Shown: piece by piece, positions 62,369 to 64,000 of the stretch
Numbering within the stretch: position 1 is the first letter of the stretch
Layout: the number at the start of each line of letters is the position of its first letter
Source: Cryptomeria japonica
Lineage: Eukaryota; Streptophyta; Pinopsida; Cupressales; Cupressaceae
Direction of reading: 5' to 3'
Length of the DNA stretch: 64,000 nucleotides
Assembly (NCBI RefSeq): GCF_030272615.1
Contig: NC_081410.1
Span: 288,051,957 to 288,115,956, forward strand
The notes under the pieces: generated by a model
What the model saw: the letters and a program-made list of their open reading frames with translations, nothing else
What the model was told of the DNA's origin: nothing
Database searches by the model: none
Translations under genes and position numbers: made by a program

Positions 62369-63459
62369 TGTTGGCATTATGTGAACCGGTATGTAGACAT
62401 AATGAAATTGTATGTTGTCATTGATGTCAATATGCTGAAGAAGTGAGAACTGGCATATGAGAGAACTGGTAGAACATTGTGAACCTACAGTAGTGCCAAA
62501 GTGAAGCAGTGTGCTTGTTCAAGGGGAACCAGCACATGGAAGTGTTGTATGACTACTAGTTGGTAGTCTCAACTTCAGGGTTTCCGGTTTAAGTGCTTCA
62601 AGCTTGTGCGGCTCAACCGGTGACATTGTGTCATGAGTTAACATTGTAATAAAGAATAGATCATGTTGCCACATCACCCTTGTGTGCATGAAGGATCTTG
62701 CATGAAGGAGATTGTTCCTATCTACCTCGGGAATGTGTAAAGTCTGTAAAATGGTGATAACATGTGATGGGTTATCGGCTGCCATGAATTCGGTGAAAAT
62801 GGATGATGGAGAATATCTTGAGATTGGATCAAGACTGTTTCAATTAATGGAGTGTTGTCAATGGTCAGGATTGAACCATTTGAATTCCTTAACCTAACAG
62901 GTTTAGGGTTTAGGGTTTATGCTACCGTCCTATCTGTTTTCCTATAAGGTCGATGTTGTGTCTCTTTCTGAGGTTGTTGGAAAAATTTGTGTGTGTGTAT
63001 CCGAGAGAAGGGATATGTAATTCTTGCTAGACCAAAAGGAGAGAAGTGATACCTGCAAAGTGTAAGTGTAGAATGTGAAGAAGAGATTAAGCAGATCTAC
63101 ATTGGCATTGAGTGTTGTTATTAGATCATTGTAATACCTATTGATCTCTAACCACCTCAATAGTTGGAAAATCTCTTAACAGGGTAGCCTTAACGGGCTT
63201 GCTGTAAATCCTTTAACAAGGTAATTCAAAGCTATTGAGTTCAAAATCCTTTAGCTATTGAATTCTTGAAATCCTCTAACAAGGTAACCTTTAATAGGGT
63301 TTAACCCTTAACCGGGTATTGTAGCCATCCCTTAACCAGATGATCTTTAATAGGATCGGTTCCTACCAGAACCTATTGTAATGTCTCTAACTAGACAAGG
63401 CTCCTAACAGACCGGACTTCTAAAGAGTTCAAACATAGCTTGTGGGTATTCATCCCCAC
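62369..63459 (+). repeat. Copia LTR 3 of the tandem array, truncated
   Basis: TGTTGGCATTATGTGAACCG, alignable with LTRs 1 and 2 up to catccccac at 63459, where another LTR begins. About 400 bp of its 3' end are missing from the window. Confidence 0.88.
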
Positions 63460-64000
63460 TGTTGGCTCCCAAATCAATAGATTGCATAGGTTCTAAAGAA
63501 ATGCCAACTCCTATGATCAAACCCTCCAATTGACTTGGCCAACTTATAGAGTGAACCTATTTGGTTGCTAACTCTCTCACTTTAGGCTCTGCAGGACCCA
63601 GGCGGGTATACCTATTCACCAGTTGTTTTTAATGACCAGTGCTTTTTATAGCAGATTAAGTGTCTTGATCTGGTTTCCTCTTATCTCAGAATGGCATAAG
63701 TTCCTAGGATGGGGATATAGCAGATGAGTTCAAGATTGTTGTTGTAGAAGCCATTCGATCTATGTTTCCTACTTATTTACTCCTATCACTTTAAAATAAC
63801 ATATGATGAATATGGTGATAAGTGTAATTTGTAAATAGTCAGTGCCTTCTTCGTTGTATGGGCTACAGAGTCATTATATTTTCTTTAGGACTTACTGTGT
63901 GAACTTGTGAGACAGTTTTTAAACCCACCCCTTTATGGATCTGTCGGTTACTACTTCTTATGAGATCAATTGAATGCCTATATCATAAGTTGCTTGAATG
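63460..64000 (-). repeat. LTR end of an element related to the giant-LTR element
   Basis: Plus strand TGTTGGCTCCC interrupts LTR 3. A 30-base motif (63584-63613; core GGGTATACCT) matches 7820-7849 in the giant LTR at 26 of 30 positions, at the same distance (124 bases) from the LTR end. It is therefore the 3' end of a related LTR in the same minus orientation. The rest lies outside the window. No coding. Confidence 0.65.

Overview
The window is a stretch of nuclear DNA from a seed plant with a large genome, and a gymnosperm (conifer-type) is the best guess. It consists almost entirely of nested, tandem and rearranged LTR retrotransposons. No ordinary single-copy host gene, rRNA, tRNA or CRISPR array was recognised. 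The evidence is plant Ty1/copia and Ty3/gypsy gag-pol remnants, tRNA-primed primer binding sites, polypurine tracts, TG...CA LTR ends, a plant mobile domain pseudogene, and coding remnants broken mainly by CAG>TAG, CAA>TAA, TGG>TAG/TGA and CGA>TGA changes, as expected in heavily methylated repeats. The species cannot be named from the sequence.

Layout. (1) 1-11762, minus strand: a young non-autonomous LTR retrotransposon with giant (~4.07 kb) LTRs and a ~3.8 kb interior. The interior encodes a gypsy-type gag plus a long acidic extension and no pol; its 3' LTR runs off the window start. (2) 11763-15168, minus: a truncated copia/SIRE-like element with a 915-bp LTR, a coiled-coil plus multi-zinc-knuckle gag and a second unknown protein. 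(3) 15169-~17700, plus: the tail of a chromodomain Ty3/gypsy element, interrupted by an intact-looking 344-bp TRIM element. (4) 17700-22140: mostly non-coding, with a ~127-bp-period degenerate tandem repeat at 20559-21790. (5) 22141-25857, plus: a decayed ~1,240-codon reading frame of unknown family. (6) 25858-36747: AT-rich DNA with several LTR termini on the minus strand, microsatellites, a hairpin array, a 21-bp minisatellite and a 115-bp tandem duplication. (7) 36748-40105: interior of a minus-strand element carrying, on the opposite strand, a plant mobile domain gene with its own TATA box and an apparent intron. (8) 40106-49640, minus: 3' part of a copia element, interrupted by two solo LTRs (1,292 bp with TSD GATAG; 4,309 bp with TSD GCTAC). 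(9) 49641-63459, plus: the same copia family in inverted orientation, as a tandem array of partial interior, LTR, interior, LTR, interior, LTR. (10) 63460-64000: the end of an LTR related to the LTR of element 1, inserted in the last copia LTR.

Relative order. Element 2 lies in element 3 and is itself interrupted by element 1; the TRIM also lies in element 3. The copia element of region 8 lies in region 7 and later received two insertions that are now solo LTRs. Both copia interiors of the array share a premature stop and a 25-bp deletion, so they descend from an already defective parent. Every coding region here is broken; the gag and acidic frames of element 1 come closest to being open. 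Coordinates of LTR ends supported by TSDs, PBS/PPT motifs or pairwise copies are reliable to a few bases. Other borders are approximate and marked as such.
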